DNA of 64,000 nt, taken from Lentisphaerota bacterium. Lineage in GTDB: Bacteria; Verrucomicrobiota; Lentisphaeria; Victivallales; Victivallaceae. Position numbers and translations under genes: made by a program. Location of the stretch: assembly GCA_024225035.1 (NCBI GenBank), contig JAAEMX010000441.1:1-64000 (forward strand), read 5' to 3'. Each line of letters starts with the position of its first letter. Position 1 is the stretch's first letter. The notes under the pieces were generated by a model, which ran no database searches, was not told the DNA's origin, and saw nothing but the letters and a program-made list of their open reading frames with translations. Shown here piece by piece: positions 8,915 to 18,180 of the stretch.

Positions 8915-9841
8915 CTAATCCAGATCTTGTTGTATCTCTACAATCATTTTTTCAAAACGCTTACCATATTCAACAAACAAGTCGTAGTTTCCTTGGGCTA
9001 TTTTCTCATTTTCTGATTCATTGTCTTCATGAAAAACAACACCAAGGTGCGGCTCAATAGAAAAACCGCCGTCATAGCCTGATTTCAGAAGGTCTGTGAC
9101 AATTTTTTTAACGTCGCCGTGGCCTTCTCCTGCGAAGGTGAACTCTGATTCCGGAAAAACCTTGTCAGTTTCACATTTATATACGCAATCCTTGATGTGC
9201 ACATAATGAATATGCTCTTTGACTTTAGAATAAAACTCCCAGGCATTTTGTTTATGAAGGGGAGGTCTGTCAACACGGTTCCAGATAAATACCGGGTTGC
9301 CGGTGTCAAAAACAAGCTTGAAATTGTCTGAGTCTATGTTTTCCAGTAATTTAAGAGTGTGAAACCACGATTGGCCACCATAGTTCATGCAGTTTTCATG
9401 CACATATAATACGTCGAAATCTGCACACATTTTCACTAGAGTCCTTATTTTGCTAAAGATAATGGACTCTAGCTCAGGGCTGTCAAAAGATTCACTCTGA
9501 GGAATGGCGAAACTCATGCCGCGCAGCATCTTGGTTCCAAGCAGCTGCATGCGGGGGAGAGCGTTTTTTAGTTCATTTACGCTGTCATCAAAATCCTGTT
9601 CGGAACGTGGTTGTTTGCCCCAGTTGGCGATCGCGCTTCCATAACAGTTTATTTTTACATCAGCCTCATTGAGTTTTTCCTGGAGTTGTTTAAACTCATA
9701 GTCAGTTATTGAGTCTAGAGATTTATCTCCTAGTTTCCTGGACTCGATATTGTTCCAGCCTAATTCTTTGACTGCTTTGATCTGAGTTGCGATATCGGCT
9801 CCGGCTTCATCTGCAAATCCTGTGAAGTACATTGTTGCCAC
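8915..9841 (-). CDS. sugar phosphate isomerase/epimerase (xylose isomerase-like TIM barrel)
   Basis: AP-endonuclease-2/xylose-isomerase-like TIM barrel of 308 residues, the fold used by inosose dehydratases, tagatose/psicose epimerases and related enzymes. Features seen are the N-terminal TGFADEAGADI strand, metal-ligand type segments LYVHENCMN, LVFDTGNP and YVHIKDCVY, and GFSIEPHLG near the end. It is the third gene of a tight operon, 6 bases after the oxidoreductase. The set of two isomerases around a Gfo/Idh enzyme implies stepwise oxidation/isomerisation of a sugar or polyol. The exact substrate cannot be read from the sequence. Confidence 0.85.
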   Translation of the reverse strand: MATMYFTGFADEAGADIATQIKAVKELGWNNIESRKLGDKSLDSITDYEFKQLQEKLNEADVKINCYGSAIANWGKQPRSEQDFDDSVNELKNALPRMQLLGTKMLRGMSFAIPQSESFDSPELESIIFSKIRTLVKMCADFDVLYVHENCMNYGGQSWFHTLKLLENIDSDNFKLVFDTGNPVFIWNRVDRPPLHKQNAWEFYSKVKEHIHYVHIKDCVYKCETDKVFPESEFTFAGEGHGDVKKIVTDLLKSGYDGGFSIEPHLGVVFHEDNESENEKIAQGNYDLFVEYGKRFEKMIVEIQQDLD

Positions 9842-9847
9842 CTGTTT

Positions 9848-10909
9848 TTAGCTGCAGAATTCAGAATTTTTCTTAACTATTTCCGTAACTCTTACCACTT
9901 CAAGGCCTTGCTCTATGGTGACTGGAAACTCTGCTCCATTGCGGATGCTTTCATATATTTTCTCCCAGATAGTACGCATATAGCAGTCGCAAGACGGGGT
10001 AACATCAATCTCTTTTTCAATCCATTCTACCTTTGAAAGGTCCTCATAACAGTTGGCAATACCTCCGTCCAGTGAAGGCGTTCCGGGGTCTGGTTTGATC
10101 TCGGGTAGGACGAATTCAGGATCAATATATTTCATTTTGATAGTTTTGCCGTCAGAAGTCAGGGCACCTTTAGTGCCAAAAACAATGTATTCCGGTTGTG
10201 ATAATGCTGTTCCGTCGCTTATTTCAAAATCAACGATTCGGTTATTTTCACCCTTGAGGATAACTTTCAGGTGATCTTCAGCATCGCCTACTGCAGCGAT
10301 TTTTTTCAAATCACTCCATATTTCCTTGACCGGGCTTTCCAGAAAACGAAGGGCATGGTCAACAATGTGAGGGCCCCAGTTGTTCAACTGACCGCCACCG
10401 CATTCTATTAAAGTCTGCCAGTCACAACGGCGCTGGTATCCGTGACGATGCAGTTTTATTTCATAGACATCGCCAAGAATTCCGCTGGCAATTATTTCTT
10501 TAATGTGATTAAAAGGGCGTTCGAAGCGACGATTATGGCGCAGGAAAAGTTTTCCAGGGTACTTTTTACTGGCTTCAGCCAGTTCCTTGGCTTCAGCGTA
10601 ATTCAGAGCAATTGGTTTTTCCAGAAAGACATACTTGCCCGTTTTAAGTAATTTTTTAGCATGTTTGACGTGATCAGGTGAGCGGGTTGCGATTGAAACC
10701 AGATCGCAGTTTGCATCCTTGAGCATTTCATCCATGTCTGAGTAGGTCTTGGCTTCGCATTTTTCATTAAAAATTTTGCAGTGTTCTGGGTCTATGTCTA
10801 CTCCAGCTGTGATTTCAAACAGTTCTGGAAATTTGTTGAGTTCCGGCAAATGCATATTCATACCAGCACGTCCCAGACCGATGATTCCGACTTTAATTTT
10901 GTTGCTCAT
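9848..10909 (-). CDS. Gfo/Idh/MocA family NAD(P)-dependent oxidoreductase
   Basis: Cytosolic dehydrogenase of 353 residues. The Rossmann motif GIIGLGRAG lies at residues 8-16, the family EKP motif in FLEKPIALN near residue 95, and the C-terminal domain has the GGGQLNNWGPHIVDH segment that carries the usual Asp/His-type active-site positions. Members oxidise or reduce sugars, inositols or deoxysugars. It is the middle gene of the operon, separated by 6 bases on both sides from TIM-barrel isomerases, so the three probably work on one substrate. Confidence 0.9.
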   Translation of the reverse strand: MSNKIKVGIIGLGRAGMNMHLPELNKFPELFEITAGVDIDPEHCKIFNEKCEAKTYSDMDEMLKDANCDLVSIATRSPDHVKHAKKLLKTGKYVFLEKPIALNYAEAKELAEASKKYPGKLFLRHNRRFERPFNHIKEIIASGILGDVYEIKLHRHGYQRRCDWQTLIECGGGQLNNWGPHIVDHALRFLESPVKEIWSDLKKIAAVGDAEDHLKVILKGENNRIVDFEISDGTALSQPEYIVFGTKGALTSDGKTIKMKYIDPEFVLPEIKPDPGTPSLDGGIANCYEDLSKVEWIEKEIDVTPSCDCYMRTIWEKIYESIRNGAEFPVTIEQGLEVVRVTEIVKKNSEFCS

Positions 10910-10915
10910 AGTAGT

Positions 10916-11671
10916 TTATGCTCCGATTACTGATTTGACGAAGTTGATACTTGTTTTGAGGTCTACTAGCGGTTCACGCTGGTGAAGGTCATGTTCAATA
11001 TGTATCCAGCCGTCCCAGCCTGTTTCCAGCAATGCTTCAAGTACTGCGGTGTTATCAAAGCCGTTGTTGCCGGCACCGAGTTCACAGAAACGGTAGTTAT
11101 CTATACCGTCATCGCGCTTGCCGCCTGGCAGGAAAACATCTTTTAAATGCATTACACAAATTCTGTTGTGGTACTTTTTGACGATTTCAACGGGATCTCC
11201 GCCAGCCATTGAAAGGTGTCCGGTGTCAAAAACAATTCGAGCCTCCGGTATGGCTTCCAGATAATCTACCAGCTCGGAATGATCCTGTACACGCTGATAC
11301 ATATGATTATGGATGCCCACTGTAATTCCATGTCTTGCGGCTGCCTTGCAGAGTGCTTTAGAGCGGCGGACAAATTTATCAAATTCAATTTCTCTGTCAT
11401 TTTTACCTGGAGTCATCCAGATATATTCTTTTCCCAGAGCAGCTGTCCACTGGATGTTACATTCAACATTTGGACCACGGCAAGTGGAGAAATCCATACC
11501 GAGTTTTTTGTAGAGAGCCGAACGGTAGATTGCATCAGCCGGGCTGGCTGCTTCCAGGCGCTCTGTTCCATCAAAACCAAGTTCTTTGAGGTTGATTAAA
11601 CGATCTTCAATATCGTAGAGACCGCCGTCCCAGACATTCATTCCAAAATCAGCTACACCGATTCTCATCAT
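10916..11671 (-). CDS. sugar phosphate isomerase/epimerase, first gene of the operon
   Basis: TIM-barrel isomerase of 251 residues, related in fold but not closely in sequence to the protein at 8915-9841. Metal-ligand type segments are TVGIHNHMY, IVFDTGHLS, CVMHLKDVF and WIHIEHDLH. It leads the operon and faces the AraC-type regulator across a 115-base gap with a palindrome. The two isomerases are presumably not redundant but catalyse different steps. Confidence 0.85.
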   Translation of the reverse strand: MMRIGVADFGMNVWDGGLYDIEDRLINLKELGFDGTERLEAASPADAIYRSALYKKLGMDFSTCRGPNVECNIQWTAALGKEYIWMTPGKNDREIEFDKFVRRSKALCKAAARHGITVGIHNHMYQRVQDHSELVDYLEAIPEARIVFDTGHLSMAGGDPVEIVKKYHNRICVMHLKDVFLPGGKRDDGIDNYRFCELGAGNNGFDNTAVLEALLETGWDGWIHIEHDLHQREPLVDLKTSINFVKSVIGA

Positions 11672-11734
11672 ACCACCACTTTTATTATTAAATTTTGTAA
11701 AAAATGACTATCTTTATCTATAATATAAATATAT

Positions 11735-11750
11735 ATTCATACATATGAAT
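11735..11750. promoter_or_regulatory. candidate operator ATTCAT-ACAT-ATGAAT
   Basis: Inverted repeat with perfect 6-base arms in the AT-rich space between the isomerase operon and the divergent AraC-type gene. Its position suits control of both, although AraC proteins more often use direct repeats. Confidence 0.3.
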
Positions 11751-11787
11751 GGATAAAACAAGCAAATAAATATACTTTTTGATCATT

Positions 11788-12582
11788 ATGTTTTTTGATG
11801 GAATAGAATTTGTATGTCTGGGGAGTTTTCAGAACTTTGACCATATCAATACTCGTAAATTCAATGATTATTATGGTGTACAATTTAATTACAGAGGTCT
11901 TTTCATTGTAAACTCGGACGATAGAAGATATGAGCTTGAAGGGCCGCATGTCCTGATTACACGCCCCGGCCCGGAATTCGTATACGGGGCAGGTGAGGGG
12001 AAGAGCCGCAGTCATCATTTTGTTTGTTTCAAAGGGCCAAGAGCTGACTCTTATATCAATAGCGGATTGCTGGATATCAGGCCCGAAAAGGAAATAATCC
12101 GGATAACTTCCCCAGATAAACTGCTGGCGTCTGTAAATAGGCTTTGCCATATGATGCCGTTTAATACTCAATTGAAATACTCCCGGGCTGTAAATATTCT
12201 GGAAGACATTCTTTTGCAGCTTAAAGAACAACCTGATTTTGACCACAGCATACCTGATTATCTGCGGCCGATATTAGAGAAATTTCATTCTGAAGTTACT
12301 GCCAGACCGGAATTATACTGGAATTTGCAAGGCGAAGCTGAGACAAACGGAATGTCTTATTCACATTTCAGAAGAACATTCAAACAGCTTTATGGTATCT
12401 CTCCCAAAACACACATTCTGACTCAACGTTTGCAAAAAGCCACCCAAATGCTGCTTGAAACCAATTTACAGGTGGCGGAAATAGCTGAACTATGCGGTTT
12501 TGAAAACCAGTATTATTTTTCAAGGATATTTAAGAAGCACTTTTTTTTCTCTCCTGTAAGATATCGTAAAGAGTTAAGGTAA
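11788..12582 (+). CDS. AraC family transcriptional regulator
   Basis: Regulator of 264 residues. The N-terminal ~150 residues form a cupin-like sensor (GVQFNYRG, ITRPGPEFVYGAG), and the C-terminal ~100 residues the double HTH of the AraC/XylS family, ending in VAEIAELCGFENQYYFSRIFKKHF. I chose ATG 11788; an in-frame TTG nine bases earlier is less likely. It diverges from the isomerase/oxidoreductase operon and is the obvious candidate for its sugar-responsive activator. Confidence 0.9.
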   Translation: MFFDGIEFVCLGSFQNFDHINTRKFNDYYGVQFNYRGLFIVNSDDRRYELEGPHVLITRPGPEFVYGAGEGKSRSHHFVCFKGPRADSYINSGLLDIRPEKEIIRITSPDKLLASVNRLCHMMPFNTQLKYSRAVNILEDILLQLKEQPDFDHSIPDYLRPILEKFHSEVTARPELYWNLQGEAETNGMSYSHFRRTFKQLYGISPKTHILTQRLQKATQMLLETNLQVAEIAELCGFENQYYFSRIFKKHFFFSPVRYRKELR

Positions 12583-12833
12583 ATATCTCTAACCATGGTA
12601 AGCATCTTTGCTGTAATTAATTTTATAGAATAATTTATAAATTGATTTTGCGCTAATATATTGTAGTATTTTATTTGCGTTTTTTGCGTAATTGCCAGAA
12701 CAAAGAACCTTTTATATTGTCAAAATCTGTAACGGCTGGAGGAATATTATCTTTTAAAAACAGTTTCACTTGAAGTTGGGAAAAGGATTCTGTATGGCGT
12801 TTTAAACGCAATAAATACAAGCTGATATACTCT

Positions 12834-15128
12834 GTGTCATGGGTTACAGACGGTGACCGGCAGTGGCTTCTTCAGCCGGCTAACGGCTATGATATGCCTG
12901 AGGGCGAATACCAGCGACGCTACCCGTTTGGTCATTCTACTGTTATTCTTTGCATCAACAACATTCCGGTTATGAATCTTGGGCAGGGAGCTACCATGGT
13001 GGGAGCTGAGTTGAAAAAGTTGATCAAAAAGTACCCCGGACCATACATGGGAAATCCCCGTGAAGTTGCAGCACACCTGAACATAGAAGGCGGTTACTCT
13101 CAATCTCAAATTCTTACTCACAGAGAACTGCCGGGGTCAATAGCTTTTATCAGCAACGAATCTTTGCTTCACCATTATTATACCGGAAGAGCAAAGGTGA
13201 AAAAAGCTGTTGGAGATAAACGCCGAGTAGATGATTTCGGTACAGTTGCCCGGCATGTTCACAAATATAATGCTCCCGGTAATTATACAAAGTCTGTTCA
13301 AAGGCAATGGCAGGATTACTCTGATACTCCGCCGCAAGCCAAAATGGCATTATCTGAAGCTTACAACGAGCTCCACAGCGGGCCGGTATATATTATGCCT
13401 AAAGGTGAACTTAACTTTAGAATTGACGGCGAGCCTTCCGGGCCTGAAGACCTTCCGAAAACCCATTTGTTTTTTAGAGAAGCCAGACGAAACGGTTTGG
13501 TATATGATGTTTCTGAGGGGCAATTCAACGCAGCTATGGTCAATGGGCTGTCCATGTTAATTTACAGCAACTTGGAAAAAGACGCATATGTCAATCATAT
13601 CTGGAAAGCATCGATGCTGCCTTCAAGCTATTCTACAGCCTTACGCCAGCCATCTAAATTTGGCGGATTTGTATGGGGCAGTGATAAGGTTTGTCATGGC
13701 TTTGCCTCAGCAATATGCATGGGAGCTGGTGTTTGTGATCCCCGAATCCAGGCTTATATGCGCCCAAACTGGGCTAGAATGGATGGCGGTCAATCCTTAA
13801 AAATGCTTTATTCTTTTGAGCCGGAAAGTGCTTCCGGTCATTCTAATCACAAAGCTCAGTTCTGCTTTGCTGTGGACTGTCATAATTCAGGTGATATGAA
13901 TTACGTTATCAGAGTTGTATATCACAAAAATAAACAGTCTATGTTTGACGACGGTGGTAATGAGTTGTTCAGTATAACTATTCCTCTGAAATTGAATGAA
14001 CAGATAAAATCCGGTTTTCTCATGTACCAGGGAAATGGTGAACATGAGGATATGCGGGAACACATTAGAAAACTCACAGCAACCGGTATGGCGTATCTGG
14101 TAACTAAATACCTTGGGGCTCATCTTGGCAGTGACGAACTCGGGCAGAATCTGGTTCCTTTTCAGCGCAGCACTTGTGGTTTTGCCCGAATGGTCAGTCA
14201 CAATGCATTCAGTCAGGGATATTCGTTGAAAATAGCTGTTGGCAGCGACAGTAATCTTAAGGCTGCGCCGGGAAATGGTTTACCGGATGGCGATACATTA
14301 AATAGCTTTTTTACTCTTTATCATAACGGAATGGCTGAATGCGCGGCTGAAAGTGCTGCGTTCAGCAAATATTTAACTAAACGAGTTATAACGGATTATA
14401 TTTGGGGAGCTAAGAGGCCTGTCGAGGTAGAGAAAAATTTCAGAGATATAATTGGCAGGCTGCCGGATGGTTACAGTGAATTTTCAAAAGAAAGTTTAGC
14501 TGGTACTGTCCTGGAAATTAATTTTTTCCGGCTTCTGGTTTGTCTCAAATTGTTCACTATGAGAGAAAAACAGAGTAGCTGGATTCTTTGGGAATCTGTA
14601 AATTATAGATTTGCAACGGATTTTCTAAATGAGCAGCGGGATAATCTTATAAAATCTGTTAAAAGTATGCTGAAGAACTGGGGTGATGTCTATCAGGTTA
14701 TCATGGATCCCGTCCCATGCATTTTGAGTGAACTTGTAAGAATTAACCGTGAAAACGGCAGCCTTTACATGCCGACACTATCAAAACATGTAGATATGCG
14801 CTCAATGGCTTTTGCTCAAAGCATGATTGCAAGGCTGCTTACTAACCACACTTACTATCAATGCACTGACTTGACTGCATCGGCTTATGTGATTTATTCT
14901 GAATACTGTTGGATGCAGCATGTTCTTTTAAGCACTGAAGGGGGCGAGGTTAGTGGTGTTAACTACGTCAATTTTATGAATTTCCTCATTCATGCACCGG
15001 GTGACATTACTAAAGAGAAAGTAGTTTTGGCATGGGCCAAAATGCCGGAGCCAATCAGAAAAAGATTTTACGCACTACTTAAGAGCAAAACTGCTGCCGT
15101 GCCGCAAGCTCAAAAGAGTGTTTCATAA
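12834..15128 (+). CDS. large orphan protein, unknown function
   Basis: A 764-residue protein I do not recognise. No signal peptide, membrane helix, P-loop or common enzyme motif is visible; it is rich in Tyr, His and Asn and reads as a soluble multi-domain protein. The first in-frame start is GTG 12834 without a clear ribosome site. The same frame continues open upstream to a TGA at 12771 and, beyond it, for about 38 more codons to 12657, with a GGAGG at 12738-12742, so the true N-terminus may be longer and broken. It stands alone between the AraC gene and nagB, ending at a shared terminator. It is not a GH112 phosphorylase by comparison with the remembered family sequence. Confidence 0.7.
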   Translation: MSWVTDGDRQWLLQPANGYDMPEGEYQRRYPFGHSTVILCINNIPVMNLGQGATMVGAELKKLIKKYPGPYMGNPREVAAHLNIEGGYSQSQILTHRELPGSIAFISNESLLHHYYTGRAKVKKAVGDKRRVDDFGTVARHVHKYNAPGNYTKSVQRQWQDYSDTPPQAKMALSEAYNELHSGPVYIMPKGELNFRIDGEPSGPEDLPKTHLFFREARRNGLVYDVSEGQFNAAMVNGLSMLIYSNLEKDAYVNHIWKASMLPSSYSTALRQPSKFGGFVWGSDKVCHGFASAICMGAGVCDPRIQAYMRPNWARMDGGQSLKMLYSFEPESASGHSNHKAQFCFAVDCHNSGDMNYVIRVVYHKNKQSMFDDGGNELFSITIPLKLNEQIKSGFLMYQGNGEHEDMREHIRKLTATGMAYLVTKYLGAHLGSDELGQNLVPFQRSTCGFARMVSHNAFSQGYSLKIAVGSDSNLKAAPGNGLPDGDTLNSFFTLYHNGMAECAAESAAFSKYLTKRVITDYIWGAKRPVEVEKNFRDIIGRLPDGYSEFSKESLAGTVLEINFFRLLVCLKLFTMREKQSSWILWESVNYRFATDFLNEQRDNLIKSVKSMLKNWGDVYQVIMDPVPCILSELVRINRENGSLYMPTLSKHVDMRSMAFAQSMIARLLTNHTYYQCTDLTASAYVIYSEYCWMQHVLLSTEGGEVSGVNYVNFMNFLIHAPGDITKEKVVLAWAKMPEPIRKRFYALLKSKTAAVPQAQKSVS

Positions 15129-15141
15129 TTTTAATTGCTGT

Positions 15142-15170
15142 AAAAAAAACAGGCAGCCTTAGCTGCCTGT
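15142..15170 (-). terminator. terminator of nagB
   Basis: Perfect 9-base stem ACAGGCAGC/GCTGCCTGT with loop CTTA, followed on the minus strand by eight Ts (plus-strand A-run 15142-15149). It serves nagB; the orphan gene converges on it from the other side. Confidence 0.88.
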
Positions 15171-15194
15171 CGCTTCTCTCTGGAGTAAACGATA

Positions 15195-15986
15195 TTACAT
15201 AGAGCGATATGGTTCCCACTCCGGTTCATTCTGGAAAATCCAGTTATAATAATCTTTTCCTTCAAGCTTAGTTGCTGCTTCTTCATCAACGATGACAACA
15301 ACTCGTGAATGCAGCTGAAGTGCTGATGCAGAAATCATGGATGTGACTGGGCCTTCAACGGCTTTGGCCAAGACATCGGCTTTTTCCGCACCAGTAACCA
15401 GCATGACAATGCGTTTAGCATCAAGAATTGTGCCTACGCCCATTGTAAAGGCACGTTTCGGCATATCTTCAGGATTGTCAAATAACGGTGAATTCTGTTC
15501 ATAGGTTTCAGGAGTCAGAGCTTTCTGCCTTGTACGTGAAGCCAGTGAAGACAAAGGTTCGTTAAAACCGATGTGTCCATCGCAGCCGATACCGAGGAGC
15601 TGCATGTCAATGCCGCCGGCATCAACGATAGCTTGTTCATAACGAGGTCCTTCAGCGTCAAGGTCTTCAGCTATGCCGTTAGGCAAGTGAGTATTGCGCA
15701 GGTCAATATTAACGTTATTGAACAGATGGTAATTCATGTAATAGCGATATGAGTTTTTATCTTCTGATGGAAGACCGATATACTCATCAAGATTAAAGCT
15801 TTTTGCCAGCGAGAAATCAGTACCGCAGTTACGGTGCAGGTTTGCGAGTTCTGCGTATACTGCTTCCATTGTTCTGCCTGTTGCAAGGCCGAAAACCATA
15901 TCAGGTTTTTTTATTAAATCGTCAGCCATAATTTTGGCGGTTAGCTTGACTGCCGCTTGGGCATCAGGTCTGATGATCACTTCCAT
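15195..15986 (-). CDS. nagB: glucosamine-6-phosphate deaminase
   Basis: Converts glucosamine-6-phosphate to fructose-6-phosphate and ammonia, the last step of GlcNAc catabolism. It has family length (263 residues). Phosphate-binding GLATGRT is at 33-39, the catalytic acid D67 in FNLDEYIG, and the D136/H138 pair in LGIGCDGHIGFNEP. Expressed leftward, it lies downstream of the epimerase-kinase-nucleotidyltransferase set but separated by 145 bases, so it may have its own promoter. Together with nagA at 21.8 kb it completes the catabolic branch. Confidence 0.96.
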   Translation of the reverse strand: MEVIIRPDAQAAVKLTAKIMADDLIKKPDMVFGLATGRTMEAVYAELANLHRNCGTDFSLAKSFNLDEYIGLPSEDKNSYRYYMNYHLFNNVNIDLRNTHLPNGIAEDLDAEGPRYEQAIVDAGGIDMQLLGIGCDGHIGFNEPLSSLASRTRQKALTPETYEQNSPLFDNPEDMPKRAFTMGVGTILDAKRIVMLVTGAEKADVLAKAVEGPVTSMISASALQLHSRVVVIVDEEAATKLEGKDYYNWIFQNEPEWEPYRSM

Positions 15987-16131
15987 CTTATCACCTTAGT
16001 TTGCGGTTTAGGTTATCCTAAAGCGGCGTAGTAAAAGAATCTTAATAACGTAACACTGCTTTGAATTGTATTTGTTTATCAGATAAATATATGATTTTCA
16101 GAGCTGATGTCAAATACTCAAAGTCATATTA

Positions 16132-17043
16132 TTATATATTTGTAAAGTAGTCAATCGTTGCCGCGAGGCCGGTGTCAAAGTCACTTTGAGGCATGAACCC
16201 AGTGCTGTTGAGCTTGTCAACGGCAGCCATTGAATGTTTTACATCTCCGGGGCGTTCCGGCAGATGTTCTACTTCAGAATTTGAATTTGTGATTCCCTTG
16301 ATTTTATTCACAAGGTCATTGATGGTGATTCTGCCGCCATAAGCAACATTGTAAACTCCGGTAAAGTCACTCTGCGCCATGAATACGTTGGCAGCTACAA
16401 TATCTTTAACATAGATGAAGTCACGAGTCTGTTCGCCGTCATCGAAAATAGTGATTTTCTCGTTAGCGACAGCTTTGGCAGTGAAGATCGGTACTGCTGC
16501 GGCGTAAGCGCTGTTCGGGTCCTGACGAGGCCCAAAGACATTGAAGTAGCGCAAACAGGCGGTCTGCAATTTTCCTTCCTGACTGAACATATTGCAATAA
16601 TATTCGCCGTCAAGCTTGGTTATAGCGTATGGGCTTTTAGGCTCAGGATACATTTCTTCGCGCTTTGGGACAACCGGGTTGTCACCGTAAATAGCTGCAC
16701 TGGTGCTGAAACAAAGCTTTTTGACTCCTGCCTCAGCTGCTTCTTCAAGAACAACCAGCAGGCCGTTTACATTAAGGTCAACGCATTCCATTGGTTTTCC
16801 CATGGATTCCGGGACACTGATCATCGCCGCCATGTGAAAAACGTAGTCAACTCCCTGCATGGCTTCCCGGACTTTTGCCCGGTCTCTGATGTCTCCTTTA
16901 ATGAATTTTACATCAAATCCGTCTAAATTACGTTTATGTCCTGAGCGCAGGCTATCAAGAACAACAATTTCAGCTTTGCCCTGAAAGTGTTCAACTATAT
17001 GGCTGCCTATGAACCCGGCTCCGCCTGTAACGAGAACTTTCAT
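16132..17043 (-). CDS. NAD-dependent sugar nucleotide epimerase (GalE/WbpP-like)
   Basis: Short-chain dehydrogenase-type epimerase of 303 residues: TGGAGFIG at the N-terminus for NAD, STSAAIYG with the catalytic Ser region, and YAITK with the Tyr/Lys pair near residue 148. Family members interconvert UDP-Glc/UDP-Gal or UDP-GlcNAc/UDP-GalNAc at C4. Being 34 bases after a NahK-like kinase gene and a nucleotidyltransferase suggests a UDP-HexNAc substrate, as for LnpD in the Bifidobacterium lacto-N-biose pathway. The specificity is inferred from context. Confidence 0.88.
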   Translation of the reverse strand: MKVLVTGGAGFIGSHIVEHFQGKAEIVVLDSLRSGHKRNLDGFDVKFIKGDIRDRAKVREAMQGVDYVFHMAAMISVPESMGKPMECVDLNVNGLLVVLEEAAEAGVKKLCFSTSAAIYGDNPVVPKREEMYPEPKSPYAITKLDGEYYCNMFSQEGKLQTACLRYFNVFGPRQDPNSAYAAAVPIFTAKAVANEKITIFDDGEQTRDFIYVKDIVAANVFMAQSDFTGVYNVAYGGRITINDLVNKIKGITNSNSEVEHLPERPGDVKHSMAAVDKLNSTGFMPQSDFDTGLAATIDYFTNI

Positions 17044-17077
17044 TCTATGTATCTCCAGATTTTAATTAGCTGTCCAA

Positions 17078-18169
17078 TTAGATTGAATTGAGCAGTTCTT
17101 TTATTTTGTCCATTTGTCCTTCGATTGACTCGACTAGCTTAAACTGAGTGCGACAACGGTCAAGGTTATGCCTTTCGCGGTGAATTTTGAAGTAAACGTC
17201 ACCCTGCAAATAGTCTGTGAGGAAACGAATACCAATTGTCAATGTTATCAACTTTCCGGCAAAAGGCAGGTATTCGCGTTCTGTCGGGGTCAGGAAGTCT
17301 TGAGCAGTACTCAAGTAACCGCGCAGTAAAGCTTCAAACATATTGAACTGCATGCATACTTTGCTCAAATCCTTTTCATCTTCAACAGCAGGGCTGGTAC
17401 TGGTACGCACCATATCACCAAAGTCATAGTGAACCAGTCCCGGCATAACGGTATCAAGGTCGATAACGCAAATGCCTTCACCGGTTTTGTCATCAAGCAT
17501 TACGTTGTTCAGTTTTGTGTCGTTATGAGTGATGCGTTCAGGAATAAGTCCCTGTGCGTTCAGGTCAAGCAGAATTTCTGTTTCAGCTTTGCGTTTCATC
17601 ACAAAATCGATTTCCGCCTGAACATCTTTTGCTCGTCCCATCACATCTTCCGCAACAGCTGCTTCCAGAGTGGCTACACGTTTGGGGGTGTTGTGAAAAT
17701 CAGGTATTGTTTCATGAAGGCGTCCTCCGGGAATATCCACCAGTTCCTTCTGAAAATTACCGAAAGCTCTAGCAGCCTGAAAAGCCTGTTTTTCGGTTTC
17801 AATGATGTCATAAGTCGTGGCTTTTTCAACAAAAATATAAGCTCTCCAGTAGTTGCCGTCTACATCATGATAGTACGGTTTACCGTCTAGAGCGCGAATA
17901 ACGTATAATGAGTGGCGCGAAGCTTCAGCCTCATCATGTATTTTACCGAATATGTGATCGGTTACCCGCTGGATGTTTTCCATCAGGGCAGGGGGATCTT
18001 TAAAAATATTGTGGTTTATGCGCTGAAATATGTAATGAACTTCAGTGCCGCCCTGATCGACAACGACACGATAAGTGTCGTTGATATGACCAGAGCCGTA
18101 TGGCGCGGCAGAAACGAAATCACCAAGGATTTCAAAATTTTCCTTAACTCTCTTCACGTTGTGCTTCAT
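17078..18169 (-). CDS. nahK: N-acetylhexosamine 1-kinase-like protein (APH fold)
   Basis: Aminoglycoside-phosphotransferase-fold kinase of 363 residues, the length of NahK/LnpB. The catalytic loop is ITHNDTKLNN (residues 213-222, Asp 217) and the metal-binding segment is VIDLDTVMPGLVHYDFGD (DLD at 237-239). NahK phosphorylates GlcNAc or GalNAc at C1. The neighbouring sugar-1-phosphate nucleotidyltransferase (11 bases upstream) and the GalE-type epimerase (34 bases downstream) are the expected partners. No lacto-N-biose phosphorylase (GH112) is present in the window, so the free HexNAc must come from elsewhere. Confidence 0.82.
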   Translation of the reverse strand: MKHNVKRVKENFEILGDFVSAAPYGSGHINDTYRVVVDQGGTEVHYIFQRINHNIFKDPPALMENIQRVTDHIFGKIHDEAEASRHSLYVIRALDGKPYYHDVDGNYWRAYIFVEKATTYDIIETEKQAFQAARAFGNFQKELVDIPGGRLHETIPDFHNTPKRVATLEAAVAEDVMGRAKDVQAEIDFVMKRKAETEILLDLNAQGLIPERITHNDTKLNNVMLDDKTGEGICVIDLDTVMPGLVHYDFGDMVRTSTSPAVEDEKDLSKVCMQFNMFEALLRGYLSTAQDFLTPTEREYLPFAGKLITLTIGIRFLTDYLQGDVYFKIHRERHNLDRCRTQFKLVESIEGQMDKIKELLNSI

Positions 18170-18180
18170 TGGGTGGCTCC

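Noticed and set aside
11216-11599. 127-codon open frame opposite the isomerase gene
   Set aside because: Shadow of the TIM-barrel gene on the other strand; composition not protein-like.
12834-15128. Lacto-N-biose/galacto-N-biose phosphorylase (GH112) to complete the NahK pathway
   Set aside because: Length is similar, but no sequence landmark of GH112 could be matched.
17429-17890. 153-codon open frame on the plus strand
   Set aside because: It lies entirely antisense to the nahK-like gene, which has clear motifs; no ribosome site and no recognisable sequence.
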